A DNA stretch of 6,699 bases from an uncultured Clostridia bacterium (GTDB taxonomy: Bacteria > Bacillota > Clostridia > Oscillospirales > CAG-272): NCBI GenBank assembly GCA_937894775.1, contig CALAXC010000180.1, positions 1 through 6,699 of the forward strand. The letters run 5' to 3'. The notes under the pieces are model-generated. The model did no database searches. It saw only the letters and a program-made list of their open reading frames with translations, and had not been told where the DNA came from. Positions 1-4,890 of this stretch are shown here, piece after piece. The position numbers were made by a program, and so were the translations under genes. The number at the start of each line of letters is the position of its first letter. The first letter of the stretch is position 1.

Positions 1-23
1 AAAGGAAGTGTAAGGAAGTAATC

Positions 24-650
24 ATGGAATACGTTATCACCGCTGTTATCGCATATCTGTTGGGATCTTTGAGTCCGTCGGCATTGATCGCAAAAATTAA
101 GCATAAGAATCTGAAAAAAGAGGGTACGGGAAATCTCGGAGCGACCAACACGATGTTGGTATTCGGTAAAATGCTTGGCTTCCTCGTCATGATTTTGGAT
201 ATCTTCAAAGGCTTCTTGGCTGTAAAAATCGCAATGTGGATCGTTCCCGAAGTCGAATGGTTTGCGATGCTGGCAGGATTTCTTGCCGTAATCGGACATT
301 GTTTTCCGTTTTATTTGAAATTCAAAGGAGGCAAAGGTCTTGCCGCCTTTGGAGGAGCTATTCTCGCATACAATCCCTTATTCTTTCTCTTTGTATTGAC
401 TACAGGCGTCATTATTGTGTTAATAGCGAATTGCGGAGCAACACTTGCATACTATGCGGCGTTGGTTTTTCCGATATATGTTTCTATCACAACTAAGAAT
501 ATTTCGACGATTGTAGTATGCATTATCATGTCCTTGTTTATGATGATTATTTTCATTCCGAATTTGAAAAAAGCAATCAAGGGGCAGGAACATAAAAGCC
601 GAGATTTTCTGAAAAGCCGGATTAACAAAGAATCAAAATCCGAAAAATAA
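24..650 (+). CDS. plsY: Glycerol-3-phosphate acyltransferase PlsY-like membrane protein
   Basis: PlsY enzymes are integral membrane proteins that move an acyl group from acyl-phosphate to sn-glycerol-3-phosphate, making lysophosphatidic acid, the first step of phospholipid synthesis. The 208-residue length is normal. Visible family motifs are the first transmembrane segment with GSLSPSALIAK (14-24), GTGNLGATN (34-42), DIFKG (59-63) and GHCFPFYLKFKGGKG (91-105), with several further hydrophobic segments and a basic, charged C-terminal tail (about 183-208). The ATG follows an AAGGAAG site at 12-18. Many PlsY proteins have GSGN and an Arg three residues after the Asn of GATN; here these are Thr35 and Leu45, so this may be a divergent paralogue. 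A DegV/FakB-type gene starts 21 bases downstream, which fits metabolically because FakB-bound fatty acids are phosphorylated to the acyl-phosphate PlsY uses. Family call is confident; activity is inferred. Confidence 0.93.
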   Translation: MEYVITAVIAYLLGSLSPSALIAKIKHKNLKKEGTGNLGATNTMLVFGKMLGFLVMILDIFKGFLAVKIAMWIVPEVEWFAMLAGFLAVIGHCFPFYLKFKGGKGLAAFGGAILAYNPLFFLFVLTTGVIIVLIANCGATLAYYAALVFPIYVSITTKNISTIVVCIIMSLFMMIIFIPNLKKAIKGQEHKSRDFLKSRINKESKSEK

Positions 651-671
651 ACGACTATGAAAGGAAAAAGA

Positions 672-1529
672 ATGAGTGTAAAAATAATCGTAGATTCGGC
701 ATCTGATATAAAAGTCAGCTTTGCCAAAGCAAACAACATCGGGTTCGCACCCTTGAAAACCAATCTTGCGGGAAAAGAATATCGTGACGGCATTGATATC
801 GTGCCGGATGTCTTTTATGATAGACTGGCGGCAAACAAGGAATTGGCGCACACAAGCCAAGTCAATCTCGGGGAATTTTCCGAACTGTTTGAAAAAGAGA
901 TCAATGCAGGAAACGATATTGTAGTGATTACTATTTCAAGCGGACTTTCAGGAACGTATCAGAGTGCTTGTATCGCCGCCTCGAACTATCCGAATAAGGT
1001 ATTTGTAGTGGACAGCCTTTCCGCAACGGCAGGTGAGCAGGTTTTGATCGAGCGTGCGATCAGCCTTCGTGACACCGGCAAATCGGCGGCTGAAATTTTT
1101 GCCGAGCTTGACGCATTGCGAAAAAAGATCCGCCTGCTCGTTCGTGTCGATACGCTTGAATATCTCAAACGAGGTGGGCGTATTTCCAAAACTTCCGCAG
1201 CATTAGGCGGCATCTTAGGCATCAGACCTATACTTACGTTGAATGGCGAAGGAAAGCTGGAAACCGTTGGTAAGCCGCGAGGGATCGTTGCCAGTCATAA
1301 AATGATGAACGATAGTATCGAGGCTTGCGGAGGCATCGACTTTTCCATGCCTGTAGTCATTACATATGCAGGCAACATTTCCGACGGCACGGTACAAAGA
1401 TATCTGGAGGACAGCAAAGATATCTATCGCGGTCACGAAGAGAATTTGACCATCGGACAGCTCGGATGTGTAATCGGTACGCATACCGGTCCCGGCGCTA
1501 TCGTCGTGTCATTTGTTCCCGCAGAATAA
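672..1529 (+). CDS. degV: DegV family protein (fatty-acid-binding, FakB-like)
   Basis: DegV-family proteins bind a fatty acid; the FakB members present it to the kinase FakA, which makes acyl-phosphate for membrane lipid synthesis. The 285-residue length is typical. Motifs seen are VDSASDI (7-13), HTSQ (60-63), SSGLSGTYQSA (89-99), LEYLKRGGRIS (162-172) and the C-terminal GTHTGPGAI (269-277), all in expected order and intact. I chose the ATG at 672 over the in-frame ATG at 657 because an AAAGGAAAAAG Shine-Dalgarno stretch (660-670) sits directly before it and the family normally begins a few residues before the first beta strand. The gene lies 21 bases after plsY, so the two are probably co-transcribed. 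FakA is not in the window, and the bound lipid cannot be read from sequence. Confidence 0.93.
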   Translation: MSVKIIVDSASDIKVSFAKANNIGFAPLKTNLAGKEYRDGIDIVPDVFYDRLAANKELAHTSQVNLGEFSELFEKEINAGNDIVVITISSGLSGTYQSACIAASNYPNKVFVVDSLSATAGEQVLIERAISLRDTGKSAAEIFAELDALRKKIRLLVRVDTLEYLKRGGRISKTSAALGGILGIRPILTLNGEGKLETVGKPRGIVASHKMMNDSIEACGGIDFSMPVVITYAGNISDGTVQRYLEDSKDIYRGHEENLTIGQLGCVIGTHTGPGAIVVSFVPAE

Positions 1530-1533
1530 GGAG

Positions 1534-1562
1534 TTGACTGTAAACACAATTTTTGTTAAAAT
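1534..1562 (+). promoter_or_regulatory. Sigma-A promoter with extended -10
   Basis: TTGACT (1534-1539) and TAAAAT (1557-1562) are separated by 17 bases, and TG one base before the -10 gives an extended -10. It starts five bases after the degV stop, so transcription would begin near 1569 and serve the gene at 1591 with a short leader. It is the closest match to consensus in the window. Confidence 0.75.
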
Positions 1563-1590
1563 CCGATCTATCTATTAGGAGAAAAATGAA

Positions 1591-1887
1591 ATGCAGGCTT
1601 TAGAATACAATGCTGTTATGAAAACACCTATAGGATACCGTATCGGTTTCGCTATCGTGCAGATTACAGATCAGATTGTTAGTGGGTGTATTCGCTTTTT
1701 TGAAAAAGAAGGAAAATATCAAGGAACAATTGATAGTAACGGGAATATGACTATACAAGGTGAAATGCCTGCACCAAATGAAATTATCAAATTTAATGGG
1801 ATTGGGAAAATAAGCTTTTATTCTCTCCATTTGGAACTATCGACAGTAAATTTTGTATATGAACTTGATGGAACGGCAAGAAGATAG
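1591..1887 (+). CDS. Unrecognised 98-residue protein, predicted beta-rich
   Basis: I do not recognise this family with confidence. The protein has no signal peptide, no clear membrane segment and no catalytic motif. It opens with MQALEYNAVMKTPIG and continues with alternating hydrophobic and polar residues and Gly/Asn turns (for example GKYQGTIDSNGNMTIQGE around 47-64, then ISFYSLHLEL and FVYELDGTA near the end). This suggests a small beta-sheet or barrel fold, as in several short hypothetical proteins of Clostridia. The ATG has an AGGAG site at 1577-1581, nine bases upstream. It has its own strong promoter at 1534-1562 and no clear terminator after it. That it is a gene is well supported; its function is unknown. 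Confidence 0.75.
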   Translation: MQALEYNAVMKTPIGYRIGFAIVQITDQIVSGCIRFFEKEGKYQGTIDSNGNMTIQGEMPAPNEIIKFNGIGKISFYSLHLELSTVNFVYELDGTARR

Positions 1888-1920
1888 TAGCTTTATTATG
1901 CGGAGCAGGAGAGATACGAA

Positions 1921-2056
1921 ATGGTGACGAAAAAATTTGAAACAAGTACAATTTAACGAACGGAAAGGATATTTCAGCCAAGCAAAACAAACGATTTCTT
2001 TGAATAAATCAAACCGCTATGCTGCTCTCGGCTCTATAAAATGTGATGAAGAATAG
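1921..2056 (+). pseudogene. Small ORF, apparently frameshifted, running into the response regulator
   Basis: An AGGAGAG site (1907-1913) precedes the ATG at 1921, but that frame stops after 11 codons (TAA at 1954-1956). The next frame is open from 1928 to the TAG at 2054-2056. Removing one T from the TTT at 1936-1938, just after a run of six A, would join them into a 44-residue protein ending in KCDEE. Alternatively, the TTG at 1937 could start a 39-residue protein with a weak GGTGA site. The ORF overlaps the response regulator start, which lacks its own Shine-Dalgarno site, as expected for translational coupling. No family recognised; it could be a decayed gene, a frameshifted gene, a sequencing error in a homopolymer, or chance. 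Confidence 0.35.
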
Positions 2057-2756
2057 CATTTTGATTATCAATTCAAAAGAAAAAGAAGCAATCGAGATAC
2101 AAAATCGTTTACAAGGTGCAGATACTGACATTTACATTGCATCCGATATGCAAACGGCATTGATGCTATTTGTAAAACACAACTTTTGCCTTATTATTTT
2201 AGATGCGTGTATGTCTGCAGAGGACGATCATAAGCTGTTGAAGGCAATGAGGACTGCAAAATCAACGCCCATTATGGTTTTGTCCTCAAAAACGGATCAC
2301 TCGCACAGGATACACGCTTTACGGGCAGGCGCACACGCATATATGGGACAACCATACACGCAAGAAGAATGTATGGCACAAGCACACTCGCTTATGCAAC
2401 TGTATTCCGATATTGCTCCCGAAGGAAACCTATGTTACACATTGGCTTTTGGAAATGAGCTTATTATTGATCCGATCACAAGACAGGTGTTCATACACGG
2501 AAAAGAACTGAAATTCACTCGTAAAGAATTTGATCTGTTGTTCCGCCTTGCAAGCAATCCCGGAAAAGTGTTTACCCGTGAACAATTATACGATCACATA
2601 TGGGATGACCAAGCCGCATACAACGTGGACGATGTAGTAAAGCACCATATTAAAACACTTCGCAAAAAGCTCACCTCTTCAAACGCAGAATACATAAAAA
2701 ACGTTTGGGGCATTGGTTATCGCTTTGAACACGATACAGAAAAAGACGGTGAGTGA
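2046..2756 (+). CDS. OmpR-family response regulator with degenerate receiver domain
   Basis: This is a two-domain DNA-binding regulator of 236 residues. The N-terminal receiver domain (about 4-118) keeps a candidate phospho-acceptor Asp53 in LIILDACMS and a Ser at 80 in the usual Thr/Ser place. However, the acidic pair that binds Mg2+ is replaced by Asn9-Ser10, and the conserved Lys before the cis-Pro is Gln102. The C-terminal OmpR/PhoB winged helix (about 129-231) looks intact, with recognition helix 193-209 and the wing motif WGIGYRF at 221-227. Numbering uses the ATG at 2046; GTG at 2043 is also possible. Neither has a Shine-Dalgarno site, suggesting coupling to the upstream small ORF. No histidine kinase is encoded nearby. 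I infer an orphan, probably phosphorylation-independent regulator; target unknown. Confidence 0.93.
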   Translation: MKNSILIINSKEKEAIEIQNRLQGADTDIYIASDMQTALMLFVKHNFCLIILDACMSAEDDHKLLKAMRTAKSTPIMVLSSKTDHSHRIHALRAGAHAYMGQPYTQEECMAQAHSLMQLYSDIAPEGNLCYTLAFGNELIIDPITRQVFIHGKELKFTRKEFDLLFRLASNPGKVFTREQLYDHIWDDQAAYNVDDVVKHHIKTLRKKLTSSNAEYIKNVWGIGYRFEHDTEKDGE

Positions 2757-2775
2757 TCACCGCCTTCTGTTTTTC
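2743..2775 (+). terminator. Intrinsic terminator of the response regulator gene
   Basis: CGGTGA (2747-2752) pairs with TCACCG (2757-2762) across a GTGA loop, extended by three pairs (AAG/CTT) beyond one mismatch, followed by a T run at 2770-2774. The stem overlaps the last codons and stop of the gene. Confidence 0.65.
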
Positions 2776-2820
2776 TCCCTAAAATCTCCCTATTTCTATC
2801 CCTGTTTTCTCCCTTTTATT

Positions 2821-2829
2821 TGGTATAAT
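2821..2829 (+). promoter_or_regulatory. Extended -10 promoter for the KTR-domain gene
   Basis: TGGTATAAT gives a perfect TATAAT (2824-2829) with the TGn extension. There is no good -35 at 17 bases, so this would be an extended -10 promoter. Transcription would begin near 2836, leaving a leader of about 70 bases before the TTG start at 2908. Confidence 0.6.
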
Positions 2830-2907
2830 CTCTTCATACAAAAGAGAGAATATAGCCAAAGCCGGACGTTGAACGCAGAGTAACGTGCTGTATTCGGAGG
2901 TGTAATT

Positions 2908-3081
2908 TTGAACAATAGCAAAAACGAGTCGCTGTGGATACCTTGCCCGCTTTGCGGAGCAAAGACCAAAACAAAGGTGTATCAGGATACCGTCCTTGTA
3001 AAATTTCCGCTTTATTGCCCGAAATGCAAAAAGGAAACAAAGATAGATGTCATACAACTGAAAATGGTAATAAGCAAATGA
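2908..3081 (+). CDS. Cysteine-rich KTR-domain small protein
   Basis: A 57-residue protein beginning at TTG, preceded by a perfect GGAGG (2896-2900) seven bases upstream. It carries two CxxC pairs, Cys13/Cys16 (CPLCGAKTKTK) and Cys37/Cys40 (CPKCKKET), spaced as in a four-Cys zinc ribbon. This pattern matches the Cys-rich KTR domain proteins often found in conjugative and mobilisable elements of Bacillota; the usual KTR is KTK here. No biochemical role is established that I know of; zinc binding and nucleic-acid contact are inferred from the Cys pattern and the Lys-rich composition. It has its own promoter at 2821-2829 and ends at a strong hairpin shared with the convergent XRE gene. The non-ATG start and short length make it easy to miss. 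Confidence 0.8.
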   Translation: MNNSKNESLWIPCPLCGAKTKTKVYQDTVLVKFPLYCPKCKKETKIDVIQLKMVISK

Positions 3082-3090
3082 GCCCGTCAC

Positions 3091-3146
3091 AAAAGTGCAG
3101 AGCCTGCTACCCATGCTGAAAATGGATATGCAGGCTCTGCACTTTT
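3091..3146. terminator. Bidirectional terminator between convergent genes
   Basis: Perfect 17-bp inverted repeat: AAAAGTGCAGAGCCTGC (3091-3107) and its complement (3130-3146), with a 22-base loop. A/T ends supply U tracts for both strands (TTTTATTA on plus). It lies between the stops of the KTR gene and the minus-strand XRE gene. Confidence 0.85.
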
Positions 3147-3147
3147 A

Positions 3148-3498
3148 TTAGTTAATGAGTTTTGCGTTTTGATCTCGCAAGGCTGCAAGCACGGACTCAA
3201 ATACGGGAATGATTGCCGCCGCTTCTTCTTCGGTGCATTCTTCGATCAGAATACGAAGCTGATTGAGAGAGGGAGAATTCCTATGTACTTCGGGATAGAA
3301 GATTTCCGTCGGATCAATCTTCAGCGTTCTGATCAACGGATACAATACTTCGAGCTTGGGATTTCCTTTGTTATTCTCAATGTTCAATACGGTACGGTTG
3401 TCAATATCCGCTTTTTCAGCCACTTGTGCTTGGGTTAAGGTTGTTTTTGAGCGTGCCTTTCTTACGGCATCACCCAAGTTTTTAGAGTATTCAGGCAT
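3148..3498 (-). CDS. XRE-family helix-turn-helix transcriptional regulator
   Basis: A 116-residue cytoplasmic DNA-binding protein. Residues about 8-66 form a Cro/CI-type HTH: LGDAVRKARSKTTLTQAQVA, then ADIDNRTVLNIENNKGNPKLEVLYPLIRTL, followed by the IDPTEIF turn typical of this group. The C-terminal part (about 72-116) is an acidic helical tail (CTEEEAAAIIPVFESVL) likely used for dimerisation. The ATG has a GGGGGTG site eight bases upstream on the minus strand. The gene is divergent from the small peptide ORF and sigma factor gene and convergent with the KTR gene. Its position and size match regulators that control integrative elements. Autoregulation is plausible because a palindrome and related half-sites lie in its upstream region. 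No ligand-binding or protease domain is seen. Confidence 0.92.
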   Translation of the reverse strand: MPEYSKNLGDAVRKARSKTTLTQAQVAEKADIDNRTVLNIENNKGNPKLEVLYPLIRTLKIDPTEIFYPEVHRNSPSLNQLRILIEECTEEEAAAIIPVFESVLAALRDQNAKLIN

Positions 3499-3517
3499 CG
3501 CAATTCACCCCCTATAT

Positions 3518-3546
3518 ATTTTACAATACACCCAACAAAATATAAA
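3518..3546 (-). promoter_or_regulatory. Probable promoter of the XRE gene
   Basis: Read on the minus strand: TTTATA (3546-3541) and TAAAAT (3523-3518) with a 17-base spacer. Transcription would begin near 3511, about 13 bases before the start codon, just ahead of the ribosome site. The -35 is weak (4 of 6). Confidence 0.45.
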
Positions 3547-3569
3547 TGAACCTCGATTTATCTCTTTTG

Positions 3570-3583
3570 TGTATCGCAATACA
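3570..3583. promoter_or_regulatory. Imperfect palindrome, candidate XRE operator
   Basis: TGTATCGCAATACA reads the same on both strands at 12 of 14 positions. The half-site ACAATACA recurs at 3523-3530, at the upstream edge of the -10 and inside the spacer of the proposed XRE promoter, and ATCGCAAT recurs at 3497-3504 beside the XRE start codon. Spacing and repetition fit an autoregulated operator region; binding is inferred. Confidence 0.4.
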
Positions 3584-3609
3584 TACAACTGTGAAAGGAA
3601 ATACATTTA

Positions 3610-3693
3610 ATGAGAAAATCATCCTCAAAAGACCTTAAAATGATATCGAAAATGAATTTCATCCTTTTGTATGGGGGAGCTATGCCCAACTAA
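3610..3693 (+). CDS. Candidate 27-residue leader or signal peptide
   Basis: The ATG at 3610 follows AAAGGAA (3594-3600) at nine bases, a good ribosome site, and the frame runs 27 codons to TAA. The N-terminal half is basic and Ser-rich (RKSSSKDLK); the C-terminal half is hydrophobic and ends FILLYGGAMPN. It lies between the divergent XRE gene and the sigma factor gene, and is followed about 50 bases later by an intrinsic terminator (3742-3768). It could be an attenuator leader peptide, a small secreted or signalling peptide, or a tiny membrane protein. There is no Cys for an AgrD-type thiolactone. I recognise no family, and chance ORFs of this length are common, so the ribosome site and position are the main support. 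Confidence 0.4.
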   Translation: MRKSSSKDLKMISKMNFILLYGGAMPN

Positions 3694-3741
3694 GTGTACT
3701 ACAATTCACCTCACAAAATCATAGTTATACTTGCGCCTGCT

Positions 3742-3768
3742 TGCGTTTTGCGAACAGACGCATTTTTT
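3742..3768 (+). terminator. Intrinsic terminator or attenuator upstream of the sigma gene
   Basis: TGCGTTT (3742-3748) pairs with AGACGCA (3756-3762), one G-T pair, with a 7-base loop, followed by six T (3763-3768). A second left arm, TGCGCCTG (3732-3739), can pair with the same right arm with one mismatch, giving two competing stems. Confidence 0.65.
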
Positions 3769-3776
3769 ATTATAGC
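3748..3776 (+). promoter_or_regulatory. Possible promoter for the sigma factor gene
   Basis: TTGCGA (3748-3753) and TATAGC (3771-3776) are 17 bases apart, each matching 4 of 6 consensus positions. If used, transcription begins near 3783, just upstream of the Shine-Dalgarno-pairing hairpin. It overlaps the terminator at 3742-3768, so the two may be alternatives. Confidence 0.3.
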
Positions 3777-3811
3777 ACAAAATTATTAAGAAACTGTTGT
3801 TCTGCCCGCGC

Positions 3812-3866
3812 TCCTCCTGCTCGAATTTTGAAAACTTACCCACTTTCAAAATTCAAAACAGGAGGA
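3812..3866 (+). promoter_or_regulatory. Shine-Dalgarno-sequestering hairpin of the sigma gene
   Basis: TCCTCCTG (3812-3819) pairs perfectly with CAGGAGGA (3859-3866), which is the ribosome site of the gene starting at 3874. Inside it, GAATTTTGAAA (3823-3833) pairs perfectly with TTTCAAAATTC (3844-3854) across a 10-base loop. Only CTC and AAAA separate the two helices. There is no T run after it, so it is not a terminator. The fold would hide the ribosome site and block translation until opened; what opens it is unknown. Confidence 0.65.
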
Positions 3867-3873
3867 ATCAGGC

Positions 3874-4383
3874 ATGAAATATGCACCCAAGAAAGTTTTT
3901 ATATTAGAGAATAACGAATACGCGGAGATTACCTATGAGGAACTCTGCCACAGAGAAGCAACCGACAAATCCTATCAGGACAAGCTCTTTCTCCCTCTGC
4001 ACGGAATGCTCATGGAGGTCACCGAGGACGTTTACGCTGACTTTTATCGTGATAAGCGTCGTCAGCAGTACATAACCGCAAGAGCGATTGCAAACGGCGA
4101 CGTCTCCTACGATGCGCTGAATACCGACGAGTTCAACGGCGAGGACACCCTCGTCGATCCCGATGAGAACGTAGCCGAGCAGGTCGCGCAGAAGATGCTG
4201 ATTGAGAAGCTCCATCGTGTTCTTCCTCTGCTGTCGGAGGACGAGCAGCTCCTCATCCACCGCCACTATTTCGAGGACATTCCCGAAACCGAGCTGGCAG
4301 AGATCTACGGGATCACACAGCAAGGAATCAGCAAGCGGATTAAGAAAATTCGTGAGAAGCTGAAAAAACTTTTGGAAAATTAA
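3874..4383 (+). CDS. Sigma-70-like factor with region 4 HTH (mobile-element type)
   Basis: A 169-residue protein whose C-terminal part (about 111-168) is a sigma-70 region 4: LHRVLPLLSEDEQLLIHRHY, then LAEIYGITQQGISKRIKKIREKLKKLL, the -35-binding helix-turn-helix. The N-terminal half has a short beta-like start (KKVFILENNEYAEITYEEL) and an element resembling the EVTEDVYADFYRDKRRQQY stretch of the small sigma-like proteins in Clostridia integrative elements. I see no standard region 2, so it may be a sigma-like activator rather than a full sigma factor. ATG at 3874 has an excellent AGGAGG site, but this lies in a hairpin (3812-3866). The gene is clearly more GC-rich than the response regulator gene. 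It probably controls element genes; its promoter target is unknown. Confidence 0.88.
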   Translation: MKYAPKKVFILENNEYAEITYEELCHREATDKSYQDKLFLPLHGMLMEVTEDVYADFYRDKRRQQYITARAIANGDVSYDALNTDEFNGEDTLVDPDENVAEQVAQKMLIEKLHRVLPLLSEDEQLLIHRHYFEDIPETELAEIYGITQQGISKRIKKIREKLKKLLEN

Positions 4384-4400
4384 AAAAATTTAGTTGTAGG

Positions 4401-4445
4401 CCCCCTTACTTTTTGCCATGAAAAGTGAGGGGGTCATTTCTGTTT
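4401..4445 (+). terminator. Terminator after the sigma gene
   Basis: CCCCCTTACTTTT (4401-4413) pairs with AAAAGTGAGGGGG (4421-4433), 13 pairs including one T-G, with a 7-base loop. The following stretch TCATTTCTGTTT is only moderately T-rich, so some read-through into the RNA region is possible. Confidence 0.7.
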
Positions 4446-4469
4446 CCCCCTTTGATCCTTGAAAACTGA

Positions 4470-4862
4470 ATATCTGCACACCTTTTACTTTCCCTCTGCT
4501 GTTCCGAGAGGAACGAGCCACATGAACGAACACCCGGTAAGGCAATCAAAATCCGTTTCCGAGGTCTTCAGGATTCAGACGGTACGGCGCACACCGTAAC
4601 GAAGGCCACGACAGGCAGAGGCACTAATGATACTTGCGTTCAGTCACAGGTCGAGCGTTGAAGCGGTAACAGAGCCGTGAGCCGTCGCAACCGATGAGAG
4701 CGCCTGCGTGAGATCCACGCGGAGGTGGGATTCCTATGAGGTCAAATGCATGACCGGGAGGTGTGTACCCTTTGTTCGGGGAGGTTGAGGACAAATACGA
4801 ACAGAAAAGAAACGATTGATACCAAGGCGGTCGTCTGCAAATTGCAAACGACCGCCTTTTTT
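4470..4862 (+). ncRNA. Candidate large structured non-coding RNA, family not recognised
   Basis: This stretch of nearly 400 bases has no supportable protein gene but many complementary arms. TGCACACC (4475-4482) pairs with GGTGTGTA (4760-4767), eight pairs with one G-U, enclosing the whole domain. CCTCTGC (4493-4499) pairs with GCAGAGG (4615-4621). Local hairpins are GTTCC-GAGA-GGAAC (4501-4514, a GNRA loop), TACGG/CCGTA (4583-4598), CTGCGTG/CACGCGG (4704-4722) and GGTCA/TGACC (4740-4755). TGTTCG (4773-4778) can pair with CGAACA (4798-4803), or an overlapping TTTGT/ACAAA helix can form, so there may be a switch. It ends at the terminator 4824-4862. I found no clear promoter, so it may come from read-through after the sigma gene. 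It does not match RNase P, tmRNA, 6S or a group II intron domain V as I know them. Helices were found by eye. Confidence 0.65.
4824..4862 (+). terminator. Very strong terminator between the RNA and mazF
   Basis: AAGGCGGTCGT (4824-4834) pairs perfectly with ACGACCGCCTT (4848-4858), with four further TGCA/TGCA pairs inside one mismatch. The T run extends from 4857 to 4862. It sits 28 bases before the mazF start codon. Confidence 0.9.
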
Positions 4863-4890
4863 ACACAAATATAAATGGAGGAAACAGAAC

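Noticed and set aside
657..671. DegV starting at the ATG at 657
   Set aside because: The sequence between the two ATGs is itself the purine-rich ribosome site for the ATG at 672, and DegV proteins normally begin close to the VDSxxD strand.
2779..3114. Minus-strand open frames over the KTR gene
   Set aside because: They cross the promoter, the KTR gene and the terminator stem, and lack ribosome sites.
3610..3693. AgrD-type cyclic autoinducer precursor
   Set aside because: No Cys or Ser is present in the hydrophobic C-terminal part to form the ring, and no AgrB or AgrC gene is nearby.
3904..4323. Long minus-strand open frame opposite the sigma-like gene
   Set aside because: It is a shadow of the plus-strand gene, with no ribosome site or recognisable domain.
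4470..4822. Group II intron or RNase P RNA
   Set aside because: I find no GUGYG-type start, no recognisable domain V hairpin and no reverse transcriptase, and the conserved RNase P core motifs are not found in order.
4470..4822. ToxI-style tandem repeats or a CRISPR array
   Set aside because: Only short scattered repeats such as GAGCCGT twice (4672-4685) are present, with no regular repeat unit.
4816..4890. N-terminal 25-residue extension of MazF from an upstream ATG
   Set aside because: The extension is encoded across the terminator hairpin, has no ribosome site and no similarity to MazF N-termini. The ATG at 4891 has GGAGG nine bases upstream.
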